Shown here: in pieces, positions 1 through 13,413 of the stretch
Layout of the letters: each line of letters opens with the position of its first letter
Position numbering within the stretch: position 1 is the first letter of the stretch
NCBI GenBank assembly: GCA_019321725.1
Contig: CM033121.1
Location: forward strand, 1,426,001-1,490,000
Direction: 5' to 3'
Length of the DNA: 64,000 nt
Origin: Paulownia fortunei
Lineage: Eukaryota > Streptophyta > Magnoliopsida > Lamiales > Paulowniaceae
Position numbers and translations under genes: made by a program
The notes under the pieces: model-generated
Databases searched by the model: none
What the model was told of the DNA's origin: nothing
The model's input: only the letters and a program-made list of their open reading frames with translations

Positions 1-3000
1 ATTTTCAATTTTAGAACTCCTGTTTTGCTTTCTGAAGGGAGACCAAACGGTGTCACTTTTAACGCCGATGACCAGAAGAATCGACATAATCTATCTCTTT
101 CTGCTACAAGTGCTTGGACATTGGGCACTCATCGGAAATTCATTTCTATTAAAACTGCCTCCACAAGCGGCGGCGGGGGTTCAATGTCGGAGTTGGACGA
201 TAATGTAAGGAAATTACTGCAGGCTTTTCTGTGGGCTGCGGAGGGTGTTTATATCATTTGGCTCTTCTTACTTCCCTACGCTCCTGTAAGTATACTTATA
301 CCAGTTTTTTGTTTCTTGTTTTGATTTTTTTTTTTTTTTTTTATGTGCGTCACTGGCTTTATATTTATTAAGGATTAATATTTTATTTTTCATGTTACGT
401 CTTAGCAGCATATGTTTATCTGGCCAATTTCTAGCAATGTGATTTAGCTGCCAAATGATGTTCTGTTTACTGGTTTCTGCATACAGTAAATGTTATAGAT
501 CCCTATATGGCATTTTCTATGCACCACTTATTAATTCTTTTGTTAACGGATCTTTTTTCTTCCCTTTTTGAGTGTAGAACCTGATGTTTTGCGTACGAAT
601 TTTTCTTGTTGATTTGAGGCCTATGTGCTCGACTTTTGGAGTTGTATAGTTCTTCTACGTTTGATTAACTGACGGTGTTAAGGATTAATTTCTTTTGTAG
701 TGTGCTGTTTAATGGTATTTGTCACCTTTCATAAATGTTTTAGAAGCATTCTTGATGATTCATATTTTCCCCCTCCTAAATGAATTCAACTGAGATTTCA
801 GTTTAAACAGCATAGGAAGTAATCACCCATCGTTTTGATAGGACACGGATTTATGTTCTTGTTGGCATATTTTTCGGAGAGAACCATATTGTCAATATAA
901 GAAATAGCACTGTGATGGAGACTATGGTAATTCCACTCAAAATACCATTTCACCAATGGAATGTTTGTTTGAGAAAGCACAGTGGATTGCTCTTTTGAGA
1001 AAGCACAGTCGAGTGTTGAGCATTTCCTCTAAATTATTTGTGCTTTATCCAAATTTATAACTGATTGCACTGTCAGTTTATATTTGTAGTACAATTTTCT
1101 GTTTCTACAATATTGCTACTAGAGAATCTGATTGTCATGTTTCACCATAAAGCTTCCTCGCCATATGGAGATTCTGTCATACACCCAATTATCTTCAACT
1201 ATTTGTTGATAATTTATTAGCTAATTACCACCTTTGGTCAAGCATTTGGCTCATCTTTTGTAGCTACCTTTTCTACTGTGCCCGTCTATGCCATTATTGA
1301 AGTATCTTTAAGATTATAAATTTCATTATTGCCTTTATGATTCTGGCACACCCTTCTTGTGCTTAATGGATGAAAGAGAAGAGTGTGATTGCAGCTGATA
1401 CTCTTCCAAATTATTCCAATGCCTCCTCCAATAATGTGGATATTTTCGTTGACTTATAAATTTCAAATTTCCTTGCACATCATGCAGGGTGATCCTGTCT
1501 GGGCCATCAGTTCAGAAACAATCAACTCGCTGATAGGCCTTTCTCTCAATTTCTTCTTCATTCTGCCTTTGTCGAACTCTGGTAATATTAATCTTCAGTG
1601 CATTGTAAAATCCTTTTGTCATTTATTCTATGGATGTGCAATTTTCATAAATTTCTTTGTAATTAAATGATGTTGAAACATTTTAGATGATATAAGCAAT
1701 TTTTAAACTGAAACTCTTCAACAAATAAAACATAAAACTCAAGTGAAGTTAAGGCCTTAAGACTTATAAGTGACTTTAATCAATCATGGACAAAGTGATC
1801 CTCATATAAAGGCCACCATGCCCTTTCTTTGATTTTTTATTTCTGATAAATACAAATTACAATAGACGTTGTAAGAATGATAATTTTTACAGATAATCCT
1901 TTTTGTTGAATGCTTTTTTTGCCCCCTCGAAATCACTTGCAAAATTTTATCAGGGAATAGATGTGATATTGTCTTTGTGAGATATAATGTAATAAGTGAT
2001 AAGTTTGCTATTACATAATGTTTTAATATAAGGGTCTTGATCATTTGTGCTGAACTTTGGCAGAGTAGTTGGTATTCATCTGCTTGAGGCACCAGTGCTC
2101 CATCCGGTAAGGTTTACTGCTACAGTTAACTGTTTAGACCTTCATTTGGCATCCTGCTCATGATACAGACTGATTCCAGATATTTCTATCTTCTATTCAC
2201 TCAGATGTCTGAAGGCTTGTTCAACTTTGTAATCGGGTGGACATTAATGTTTGCTCCTTTGCTGTACACGGATAAAAGGAGAGACAGATATAAAGGATCA
2301 CTTGATGTACTATGGGGCTTTCAGATGTTCCTCACAAACAGTACGCTTCCCAACTAATCATTGTGCTTGACCTACTGTTTATTTCACAAATGCTTATTTC
2401 AGTTCTTATTCTCTCTGCTCTCAATATAGGGGAAGGAAATATCGGCTAGTTAGGTCTCAAGTGTTAATTATGATGTCAGAAGATTGGATGAACAGTTACC
2501 AACATTTTGGGTTTCTCTGGGATTCATAACCACAAAGTGCATTTTTTTTTATTATGCGTTCATTATTGTGGTGGTCTTTGACTATTTTTTTTTTATTTCT
2601 TTTGAACTACAAGAAACAAATTATTAATCTAAATACCTGAGTTTAGGGGAGAATATGGAGCTACAGTATGCAAAAATATCAGCTTGTGTATAGATTTTTC
2701 TTGTGAAATGTCATCGGAAGTTGTTGGTCTCGAGGTCTTTCTGGAATTATTGCTATAGCCACTCTCTCTTCTGAGCTTGAAGATAAATACAGTGGTCTTG
2801 ACATTCATCTGGACAATCGGCATTGTGTAATGTGCAGCCCACATGATTTTCTCCCATCAGCAGTGCAAATCCTGTCGCATTGTTTTTCTGTTATGTTATT
2901 ATTGTTTTGTCAACTACGTGTAGATACTTTTACCATTAACAAGATTGTCTCCTAGCAAATTCTGCACTTTTTTGAATGATTGGGATTGTTTACTGATTAT

Positions 3001-3437
3001 TGTTATTTCTTTCTACTGCAGCATTCTTAATTCCTTACATGGCTATACGTCTGAATGAGGCTGGTGGGGAATACACTCCTAGAAAGACCTCTCAACTTGG
3101 TTCGATTATGAGGAATGGAGCACCTGTTGTTGGACTGGTTGGTGGGCTTGCTTGTTTGTTATCGGTACTGTGGGCCCTTTATGGTCGTGGAGATGGTAAT
3201 TATGGTGATTTGCCTGAAAGATGGGAGTTTTTGCTAAGTTATCTAGGGTCGGAAAGACTTGCTTATGCCTTCATTTGGGATATTTGCCTGTACATAATTT
3301 TCCAGCCATGGTTGATAGGAGACAACCTACAAAACATTCAAAAAGATAAAGTTTCTTTAGTTAATTTTCTTAGATTTGTCCCAGTAGTTGGCCTAATTGC
3401 CTACTGTCTCTGTTTAAATGCTGACAATGAGACATAG
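1..3437 (+). CDS. Uncharacterised multi-pass membrane protein, probably plastid-targeted; 5'-partial
   Basis: I do not recognise a named family. Five exons read in one frame: <1-285, 1488-1581, 2066-2106, 2205-2340, 3022-3437, all with GT-AG borders and compatible phases. No ATG opens the first exon and the frame is still open at base 1, so the gene starts outside the window. The visible N-terminal part is Ser/Thr/Asn-rich and low in acidic residues, like the end of a chloroplast transit peptide. It is followed by a short acidic stretch (SELDDNVRK) and several hydrophobic segments: one in exon 1 (LLQAFLWAAEGVYIIWLF), one in exon 2, one in exon 4 and three in exon 5. The last exon carries the soluble-looking RRDRYKGSLD and EAGGEYTPRK loops on either side of membrane segments. 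Plastid location is inference. The gene converges on the PSRP-3 gene 532 bp away. Confidence 0.75.
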
Positions 3438-3969
3438 CCCAGTATATTTCTTTCAAAATCTCTATAGTAATTTCTATTTATAATGTAATATTACATTTAC
3501 TTACTAATTAATACAAGTCTGATTCTTGTCTCTTTCCCTTGTCAGGGAATGAAAGTATTAGATTTGCCAAATTCTTGCTTAGCTCTGAATCATAAACTTC
3601 GGGTTTGCAAAAGTATATCTTGTGGTTACCGCATAACATTTTCGCAATTAGTTGTAATGGTTCATGGTTTGGCATCCCGATATCTTACAAGATCTTGTTG
3701 ATCTTATCGAATCCGTTTTCAAGAAGCTCTTCATTCTTTGTTTTCTAATTTCTTCTGTCTTTGTTCCAAGGTAATATGAAAAAAATATTGAAATTCAACA
3801 TAGCAGAAAACCAGCAGGCTATAATTGATGCAGCCTTTCAGTTTAATCATGCTGCAGAAATTAAAATAGAAGGCATGAAACAGTAAAGAAACTCAATTCA
3901 GAACTCAGACAAAAAAATATTACAACATAAACGTAAAAATTGTCACAAATGGGCATCCTAGAACAGTGT
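3438..3969. other. Convergent 3' region
   Basis: This interval holds the 3' UTRs and terminators of the two convergent flanking genes. No coding frame with support was seen. Confidence 0.6.
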
Positions 3970-5125
3970 TTAGGACAAATTGCCACCACTCTGTTGCCAG
4001 AGATTGATAATATCGGTGGCTTGGTTAAGAAGTATAATCATTTTCTTCTGGGATATCCAGGGCTTGCTCTCTAGAGTAGCCTTGAGCTCTTCCCATGCAT
4101 CTTTTCTAGGCCAAAAAAAGTAAGGACTCAAAGGGACGGTGCCATGGCCTGGTATGCTTTGATCCAGGGCAAGACCAACGTTCTTTTCCATCCATATGAA
4201 TTTCAACACTAGCCTTGGCTTCACCACTGATTTCACCTCTACTCCCACCTTCTGGAAAATAAAAATACCCACTTAGTGTGTGCATTTCCATAATTTTTTT
4301 TTGAGTAAATCGGATAGGAATATCGATTATCAAGAAATAATCAACAATCTACCTTAAAAACTACCAAGAATTTATTATGAAATACTATTAAAGTAGATAA
4401 ATACTAATACATAGATGGGACTCGAATTCAACTTCTAAAAACTCAAAATCTCAATTTTATCATTTGGATAACACCTAGTATGTGGATGTCTAAGGCTAAA
4501 CGCACACATTATTAGCAAGTGTGCATGGCAGCCTTTTTAGTTCAATCTATTTGACTAATTATATTAATAATAGAGAAAACAAAAACTAAAAATAGTGAAT
4601 ATATTTTACTATCCACGTATTTGTTATGAGGTTTTCCAAACGCACAATATTAAGATAAGGATGTCAATCAGAAGCATGGGAGCATATATCATGCTAATTA
4701 TCGGATAAGAACATTAATAACTCTGTAGTCCTGGGACAGTCAATAGCATTTTCCATGAAGGAAACAAAATGCAAATGCCCATGTTTCTAAATGCAGAAAC
4801 GAAAAAGAAATTGATGATGAAAATAAAGAAAACTAATTGAGCACTGAATTTGAACCTCAGGTTCTTGAGCAAGTACTTCAGAGTCTGAAGTCTCAGCAGG
4901 TGTTTCTGCTGGAGCTACTTCTGTGGCAGCAGCAGCAGGCAGCCTTTGAATTCTTCTAATGGGTTTAATTTTCAGGCCAGGATTGGCCAATGAATGCAAA
5001 CAGGAAGCTTTTGGCTTCACAGAAAATGAGGTTTTGAAGGGTGCAGAACAGAGATTCTTGAAAACAAAGGAAGGGCAGTTTTTTAAAGTGCCCTTTGAGC
5101 TTGGTTGAACTGACATAGATAACAT
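3970..5125 (-). CDS. PSRP3: Plastid-specific 30S ribosomal protein 3 (PSRP-3/Ycf65, cS23)
   Basis: Small-subunit protein of the chloroplast ribosome, related to cyanobacterial Ycf65. There are two exons: 5125-4856 (90 codons) and 4251-3970 (stop TAA), joined in phase 0 to give 183 aa. Residues 1 to about 85 form a Ser/Lys-rich transit peptide followed by a low-complexity Ala/Glu/Pro linker ([17 protein letters not shown]). Exon 2 holds the whole conserved domain, including [34 protein letters not shown] and [20 protein letters not shown], which are diagnostic of the family. I chose the ATG at 5125 (MLSMSVQ). An in-frame ATG at 5269 also exists but would translate a (GA/CT)n repeat into Leu-Ser repeats, which looks like 5' leader. 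Family assignment is strong; the transit peptide cleavage site is not determined. Confidence 0.92.
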
Positions 5126-5136
5126 CTTCTGTTCTT

Positions 5137-5140
<4 letters not shown>

Positions 5141-5168
<28 letters not shown>
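5141..5168. repeat. (GA)n microsatellite in the PSRP3 leader
   Basis: Fourteen GA units lie 16 bp upstream of the chosen PSRP3 start, so the transcript would carry a (CU)n tract in its 5' UTR. The tract is open in the PSRP3 frame and would encode Leu-Ser repeats if translation began at 5269. Confidence 0.9.
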
Positions 5169-5172
<4 letters not shown>

Positions 5173-8100
5173 CTATATGTGAAGGGAATTCATGGTGGTT
5201 AACATTGCATTGGCCATGGATAAGGTACTGACTCTGAGAACAGGAGGAGGAATTGGCCATGGGCCTCAAGAAAATGGGTTGTCCTTGGATTCCATCAAAA
5301 GAGAAAATTGGAATTGGAACTTTGGATTTTCAGAGCACCATTTGGGCTATTCTAAGTACAAGAGCAATAATAAGTACTTGGGCTTCTTTTTATTTATTTT
5401 TTCCTCTTTCCCACACAAACTTAAAAGAAAGTGTTCACAAAGTAATTAAAAATAAATGGTGCTTATATATATATATATGTAAAGCCAAGTTGGTGTTTAG
5501 GTTGTAGTATTGTTTTTATACTTTTGTAATAGTTTAGGCAAATGGACATGAGATTTAACCTACCAACTATCAAGACTTCAAAGTCCAAACGGTGGGGATC
5601 CTCCTTTTCTTGTTTTCAAAGAGAATCCATAAATAGGATTGTAACAAGTTAGTGCTCAAATTATTTTTTATTTTTTATTTTTTATTAAATTTTAAAAATT
5701 TTATTTGAAATTGATTTAATTATTATTTAAATTAAAGTTGAACAAATTTTAATTTAGTAAAAATTGAATCAACCTTGAGTAGTTTGTTATTTATTTACTA
5801 ATCAAATCGAACTATAACCAATTTTTAAATTTTATTAAACAAAAAATGGAATTAAATTTTAATTTATCATATTTAATAAATTGAGTTTAAACAAACTTTT
5901 AACAACCAATATCGAGTCAAATATTGAATAATTTAATTTATTTTTCAATCCTATTCACAAATTTGTTTAAACACGAAATGATAATTACCTTTTAAGAGGC
6001 CCGCTGGTTTTATTAAGCAAAGACTCCTATTACTGTACTATCAGTGATTTCTAATCATGAATAAGAACGTTTTATGTGGGTCTAAATTTTTTTGCATACG
6101 TATACGATACTTGAAATAATAATGATTAAGCACAATAATCAGAAGATTCGGTGGCCTCAAACATATCGTGCCTAATAAATTTGCCATTTTTGGTAATTCT
6201 ATTCCTCCACGTTTTGTTCACATAAAATGGAGGGCACTTAATTAAGTACTACTCCTTCCCTGTCAACGTTATAATTTTTATTTGACTTGAGATAGAGTTT
6301 TAAATCATAACAAACTTCTCTAAATTTGTAAAATAACTTGATAAATACGATATTTCTATAAAATATTGGAATTTTGTTTATATTTTTCATAATTAGTATA
6401 ATAAAATCTCTCAAATTTAGTCATAAAGTGATTTATTTTCGGATTATATTCCTATTTTAATAAGATTATATTAAACTAACTTATTTTTTAATACATATAT
6501 AAGTAATATTACTAGATAATATAATTTTTGTTAACAATATGTACGCACACATATATCATTTTTATAAAATTAAAAAGTAACATATGCGTTGCGCGTAATT
6601 TATATGATTTTAGTAAATTAATTGTATTATTTAATAATATATTTGAATAAAATTAAGATATTATAAAATATTTTATAAACTAAAAAATATTAAATAAAAT
6701 ATAATCAATAAAAAATAAAATATTCCAAAATATTTTATAAATTAATTATTAATCGATATGATATTACAAGAGACTCTCTTCCAACTCATACTTTGTAGGC
6801 GATATTTGTTCTATAGAAATTAAAGAAATTTGACAAATTAAAAAAATCTAAATGTTAAGCAATATAGATAATTAATATTAAAAAAATATTTATTTTACGA
6901 ACATAAATAAAATTAAAATTTAGGTATATTTTTTTTTTAATAATGAATACATGTGGGACTGAGTGAAATGATTAGAGTCTAGAATTAAAAATTAAGTAAA
7001 ATACATATCCAATATTTAAGGATCTATAGAATTATTTATTAATTTTTATATATTATTCGGTGTACATATAACTTATACATAATATTATTAAATTGTTTTA
7101 ATTGAATATGACTATCATAAGTAATTAAATTATTTTTTTCTTTAATTACTTGTATGTTGGAATTTTGTTCACATTACATGATTGTTAAATATCAAAATTT
7201 TGTCTTACAGTGAATCATACTTCAATGTTGTTTTTCCATAATAAAATAAAATATTAGTTATCACTAATATTATATAATGTATTACTTAAGAAAAAAATAT
7301 TTGTACCTACACTTAAAACTTGTCTATATACAATATTTTTAATCTACGCCTTCTTTTTACATTTGAGATGTCTTGTTTAATCAACTATTAATTATAAATA
7401 TTGAAGTTTCTCTTGAGAGAATAATATATAATTGGCATTGAAAAGACATTGAATGAGACAAATAAATATTATATTTGTCCTTGAACTTTTTTATTGTCAT
7501 TACAAAATAAAAATTTATATAAAATTATTTACGTTTAAATTGAAATGGATAACTTTTATTTTCAATTGATGACAGTGATACTCTAGGTATGAACACAAGT
7601 TTTTAAGTATGTTGCTCTAATACAATATCTGCATTAATTGCGTTATTTTTTAAATCCTACATACCATTTTTATACCATTAATCGATCCATTTTATGGGTT
7701 CAAATTTCTCAAAAAAATTATTGGGTAATTTTTTTTAGCTTCAATTTATGAGAAGGCAAATCATTTGGGTTAAAAAGTTCAAAATGTTTTCTTCATAATT
7801 GTAATTTGTGTCATTAATAACTTCATCAAAACTGTTAAAAAGTTCTTGCTTCTTAATGCTTGGCTTATCATATAATGAGTTGAATGTGTATTCTTGTTTA
7901 AAGTTAGAAAAATAGCCATGATAAGTTGTAATATTAAGTTTTATTCATTATCATACTCAATAATCATCCTTTTTAATATTTTGATATTATCTTTAATATC
8001 ATTTGATTCCTTAAATTTTTCAACTTTAAATTAAAATTCATAGAAATTTAGAACATTCCTCAACTCATGTTCCTTAATAATTGCTAGACTTTGCCAATTT

Positions 8101-8985
8101 ATGATACAAACAGATATAGAATTGAATTCCAGTATCACAAATTGCTCCATGTTTCAATTAGTCTTGTATGTGTTTAACGCGGAGCAATTCAAAATTCAAA
8201 ATTTAATTTATAAGGAGTATCGACATATCATACTAATAAGATAATGACAAAAATAATTATTAAATTGATTCTTACAATAATTATTAATGCTTACACTTGC
8301 TCGCTAATTTTTTCTTTTTCTCTTTTTTTTTGTCTTCCTTAGACTGCTCCTTGTACTTTGGTGTGCTTGGCGTGTTTCTTTGTCTTCCAATTTATAGAGG
8401 ACGGAGTGAATAAACGGATAAAATAGCACTCGGTGATCAGAAACTGCCAAACTAGGGAAAATTTGGCTTTAACAGAATAATAAAATTACTGTTCACTTTA
8501 ATAAATTTGGCCGCATTATTTTTTATGAACATTAAAATTACTGCATGGTTTTTTATGAACAGTAAAATTAGAAAAATTAATGTTCATCACTGGTCACTTT
8601 TGACAATTAATTTTGTGGTGGACCCTCAACAGTATGCAGTGGCATATATTAATAGAACTAGAGAAAATTATGGATGCACAACTATCATAGTGACATTTGT
8701 TTTTGTTCTGCATTATTTGAATAAGATGTTCTTTTTTCTCCACATGAATCTAATTTCATGGATTGCTAAAGATAAAGAGTAGCTCTCAAAGATTTGTTGC
8801 TTTGTGAGTTTCCAGGTTTCCAGCCACCCATTTAGGATTGGAGATCAGTGTGTTTGTCATTAGTAGCAACTGAAATGGTCTGTCACATGACAATTTTCTG
8901 ATCACCTGGACAACATTCTTGCCATTTTTCAGAATTCAATTGTTTACAAAAAGAAGTATAAGTAGAAAAAAAAGACAAGAAAATA
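5169..8985. other. AT-rich intergenic region with degenerate repeats
   Basis: About 3.8 kb between the divergent PSRP3 and ALMT genes. Roughly 5640-5960 is a degenerate AT-rich repeat block with phrases such as aatcaaatcgaac and ttgaacaaattttaa, typical of decayed plant repeats. A CTCCTTCCCTGTC string near 6251 and a GGACGGAGTG string near 8399 resemble Stowaway-type MITE ends but do not form a convincing pair. An ORF-like stretch at 8507-8782 shows no recognisable protein. The last few hundred bases should contain the ALMT promoter; no clear TATA box was chosen. Confidence 0.5.
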
Positions 8986-11360
8986 ATGAACAAGGGCAGT
9001 TTTTTGGGTAACAATTTTGCAGGAAAGAGCAGAGAAAGACTGCTGCAGTTTGGAAGCTTGGAAAGCCAATATGAAGAGAACAGTGGATGCATGTGTTTCA
9101 GAACTATATGCGATAATTTCAAGCGTTCTTGGAATGGCTTCAAAGATTTTTCCAGGAAAGCATTGGAGATGGGCCAGAATGATCCCCGGAAAATCATGCA
9201 CGCCATCAAGATGGGACTGGCATTGTCCCTCGTCTCCCTGCTCATTTTCTGGAAACAGCCCTTTTCCGATGTTGCTCAGTATTCGATATGGGCAATTCTC
9301 ACGGTCATTGTCATGTTTGAATTCAGTATAGGTATACTAGGATAACGATTATTCAGTTCTTATGGATTCTTTGCTTTCTTTAGGCCTTTTTCAGTGTTAA
9401 AATTTTTCTTCTGGAATATAGAGTGCTGCTAATCTTGTTATTATCTGGTTTCTTGGGGTATGTTATTGGTTTTTATGCAGGAGCAACATTTATAAAAGGA
9501 TTCAACCGTGGCCTGGGGACGTTTTTTGCTGGAGTGCTAGTGTTTGGCTTTGGAGAAATAGCCTTGTTGGTTGGGAAATGGGAGGATGTGATAATTGTTA
9601 TAAGCATTTTTCTCGTAGGTTTGTGTCTGCAGAACTGTTACCAAGATTGTTGTCAAAAACATCTGAGTTTTGATTAACAAGTTATATGACTCTATTTTCA
9701 CACCTGACTAATGTTTTTCTTCTTTCTTTTCCAATTAATCTGCAGCTGCATTCGCTTCATACCTGAAACTCTATCCGACCATGGCGCCATATGAATATGG
9801 TTACCGTGTTTTTGTGTTGACTTATTGCATCCTGATGATGGCCGGAAACAGGACTAGGGACTATACTGAGGCGGTTTTGACAAGATTAATGCTTATTGCA
9901 GTAGGCGCCGGTATCTGTTTTGTTGTGAACATATGTATTTACCCTATCTGGGCTGGTGAGGATTTGCACCAGTTGGTGGTGAAGAATTTCAAGGACCTTG
10001 CAACTTCTTTAGAGGGTTGAATATACTGAAATCTGTTCCCTATTTCTCCCAGTTAGTTCTTTATTCTCCTTAAAAGATTAAATTTGCATAAATTCTGCAG
10101 GCTGCGTTAAGGGCTATTTGCAGTGTGTGGAATATAAGAGGATTCCCTCCAAAATCCTAACTTACCAGCCCTCTGATGATCCACTGTATAATGGCTATAG
10201 ATCAGTCCTAGAATCCACAAATAGAGAAAATACATTGGTATGGCTATGCTCTGTGCTAGCTGATTTTCTCATTGAGAAATTAAGAAATTAACTCGCAGCA
10301 GAAAACACAAACTCTGATCTGCATGTATTGCTGATTGAACAGTTAGGATTCGCCATCTGGGAGCCGCCTCATGGCCGCTATAAGATGCTGAATTATCCAT
10401 GGAGAAACTATGTGAAAGTAAGTGGTGCACTAAGGCATTGTGCATTCATGGTCATGGCGCTTCATGGTTCCCTCCTCTCTGAAATTCAGGTAAATCCATC
10501 GCATTAAAAGTTTATCATCCGTTGGTCTATGTTATATTTCGTTTCTTGTTCCATAACTTCTAGCAACGAAGAGGAAAAAAGTACTGCATTTTAGACACAT
10601 TTGTTGTCTTATCACATACTACTATGTTTTATTACTCCTGTAATTTTTCTTTTACTTGTTTCTCAAAGTTTACCGTCTCTACCATTTTGTCTGTAGCGCA
10701 TGTGTGTTTGTGCGGGTGGTTGATATGTTAAATCTGAAACTGCAGGCACCACCAGAAAAGAGACAGGTTTTTCGCAGTGAACTCCAGAAGGTTGGTGCAG
10801 AGGGTGCTAAAGTTTTGCGCCAATTGGGGATCACAATTGAGACGATGGAAAAGTTAAACACGGACGACATACTTAAAGAAGTGCATGAGGCGGCTGAACA
10901 GTTGCAGAAGAAAATAGACCAAAGGTCATATCTTCTAGTTAAATCAGAGAGTTGGGAAATTGGCAAGCGCCATCAGGTGTTGTCAGATCTTGACAGGCTT
11001 CACAGTGAAAATGAAAGCGAAGAATTGCATTTGGGCTTCAGGTCGCTTAGTGAAACTGTACTTGATATGAGATCAATGCCAATACTGACATCAAATTTGC
11101 CAACTAAAGAATTGGCAAATCCAACTTTAAGGAAGCAAATACCATGGCCTTCGTGTTTTTCGCTTGATGGAGAATCTATAATCAGAGATGATGAGGTCAA
11201 AACATATGAAAGCGCGAGCTCTTTGTCTTTGGCCACGTTTGCGTCCCTTCTAATTGAATTTGTTGCGAGGCTTCAAAATCTTGTTGATGCCTTTGAAGAA
11301 TTAAGTGAAAAAGCAAAGTTTAAAGAAGTGGTCACTAGCCAAGCAGCTGTAACGGACTAG
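8986..11360 (+). CDS. ALMT: Aluminium-activated malate transporter (ALMT9-like clade), copy 1
   Basis: Anion (malate/chloride) channel; relatives in this clade (AtALMT3-6 and 9) act mainly at the tonoplast. Six exons: 8986-9331, 9481-9618, 9746-10015, 10101-10237, 10343-10489 and 10746-11360, giving 550 aa. The N-terminal half contains the ALMT membrane block: hydrophobic segments from about residue 75, the segment [38 protein letters not shown], and [16 protein letters not shown]. The cytosolic half carries WEPPHGRY (from residue 303) and [17 protein letters not shown], both ALMT hallmarks. The start is an ATG followed by NKGSFLGNN. Oddity: the stop after AAVTD comes early. The next bases in another frame (11353-11391) encode a tail ([12 protein letters not shown], then stop) matching the end of the neighbouring copy, so a small frameshift probably removed about 12 C-terminal residues. 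It sits head-to-tail with copy 2, 2.05 kb away. Confidence 0.93.
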
Positions 11361-13413
11361 GCTGGTGAGGTTGTCCAGGTTCAAGAACTGAATTCTGAAG
11401 AATTCTGCTTATAGTTGCTGAATTTTTATGGTTGAACGGCTCAGAAAATCTTGTGAGGGAAGCTTGATTTCTCCTGAGGTGCGTTCATGTATAGTATTCT
11501 CAAGAAAACATATACAAAGAAAAATGTTGAACCAGAAATCAAGATAACTGCTGCTTAAGGAACAGCCAATTATTTTCAGTTAATTCTTTGATTCAGCACT
11601 TTAGACATGAAGCATTATGATAAAGAAATAGGCTACTTTGACAAGCACAGAGCGAGAGAGATCAAAAGATCACTTTGATTATGCACTATACTGAAATAAC
11701 CAGCAGCAGTTATTATGCATTCAATGTAAAAATCAATTATACTGTGTTTCCTTGATTGAATCTTAAGGACCTGTTCAATGCTTTCAATATCTCAGGCCGA
11801 CACCTGATTAGAAATTAGAATACTGTTATACATGAATAGATGATTTTTACACTAGAAATTGTACAACTCATGGCCTTGGAGCCACCACTCCTTTTTCAAG
11901 TCAAAACTGCACTAATACTCGAAAAAGAGACTTAAAAACACAAATGAACGTGAGAGAATTCACGAGCTCAGCGGGCTATTTGCTGCTTGATGTACTGTAT
12001 GGCTCATGGAACTTGATCGACATATTAATATTCACTCTCACTGATTAAATGAGCTTAGCAATGTATAGCTGAGCTACGAGAATATACGAGATCATGTTTA
12101 TGTCCACGTCTGGCTCAATTAAAAGATCGGGCCTGTCGATTTGACTAAGTCGGGCAAGAGGAGGCATTCTCAACCTATATGCGGCCTTCACTACATTCTG
12201 TCAAAAGGCATATCCTTTGCTTTCAGCCTGGCTCTATGTTCCGTGGAGGAGATATATTTAAGGTGGAACATACATTGGAAAAAAGATTGTTGGCGGAAGT
12301 ATGATTGTTGCCCTGTGGAAGTTATTGAAGGTAGACCTGCTAAAGGGCTGAAGATCTTGTACCCCTTTTGTGGCCGCTGAAATTCTTGTCCTGTCTGTTT
12401 CACTTTCACATATATGAAAAGCCAGCAAAAAGTTTGTTTTTTAATCTTTTTTTGGGTAAGGAAAAGCCAGCAGAAAATTATTCATGTGAAAGTTCTTGTT
12501 TCTGCACATGAAAAGCCATGGCTGAACTATTCATTTGCCTGATTTTTATATTAGGAAAGCCAATGCAATCGTGAAGGCTTCTAATTCAGCTTCCAGAAAA
12601 GTAGTGTTGATGAATGGGACTAATTAGAATTTCATAATGCTATCTGAAAGTGAAATATATAGGAAGAAGAATTAGTAGTTATGCTCAGGAGTCGAGACCA
12701 ATGAAATTCTTACTTCTGGTCAAGATTATTTTGCCTTATAGGCCTGCCACCATTTGCGAACTTTTCATTTCATTTTTTCTATATCAATTCTCAACTCTTA
12801 TCATGTACCAGCATTATATCATTATGATTTTCGAAATAGAAAGTCCACCTGAAAGAACAACTTTTGCTGCACCAAAACAGGAAACACGACTGAATTTTCT
12901 GCAAAGCAAAAACATAGTATCATACTCAAGTGGGAATCAGAAATTAGTAAAATTATGGCCTGAAATAAAGTTTTTCCTCAATGAACTCATCCCAGCATTG
13001 CTTAAAATTTCTCAGCATTTGGCACTTGCTTTGGACATTAATAGTGATAATTTCGTAGTCAAATATATACCGCAACATAAATTGAACCAACCGTCAGCAT
13101 TTTTGCTTGATTTTTGTCTTAACTACTTTTCCAGGGGAACAACAATTAATTAGTGTACTTTTCCTTCTTGATGATACAGCAACACATGTGATACTATGCC
13201 TTGCACAGATTTGTCAATGCCCCAAAGATTGACTTCTTTTCTTAGATACATTTTTTGTATCTCAGTGAAAAAGTCTATTAGATGTTCTGTCCTCATCATT
13301 TTTTAATATCAAATTCTCCTGTATATATCAGAGATACTAAATTTAGTTGGTTATAATAAGTCATTGAAACATAAGCTGTGAGAAAACCATTCATCCGATT
13401 ACTACTTCCAAAC
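11361..13413. other. Spacer between tandem ALMT genes
   Basis: Contains the 3' UTR of copy 1, including its out-of-frame tail at 11353-11391, and the promoter of copy 2. Open stretches at 12141-12380 and 12650-13153 resemble no known protein and lack gene-like context. No mobile element was recognised. Confidence 0.5.

Noticed and set aside
1..324. Start codon near base 25
   Set aside because: The codon there is TTG and the frame stays open to the window edge, so the true start lies upstream of the window.
12650..13153. 167-codon open frame between the ALMT genes
   Set aside because: No recognisable domain, AT-rich, no promoter or splice context, and it lies in the spacer of a tandem duplication.
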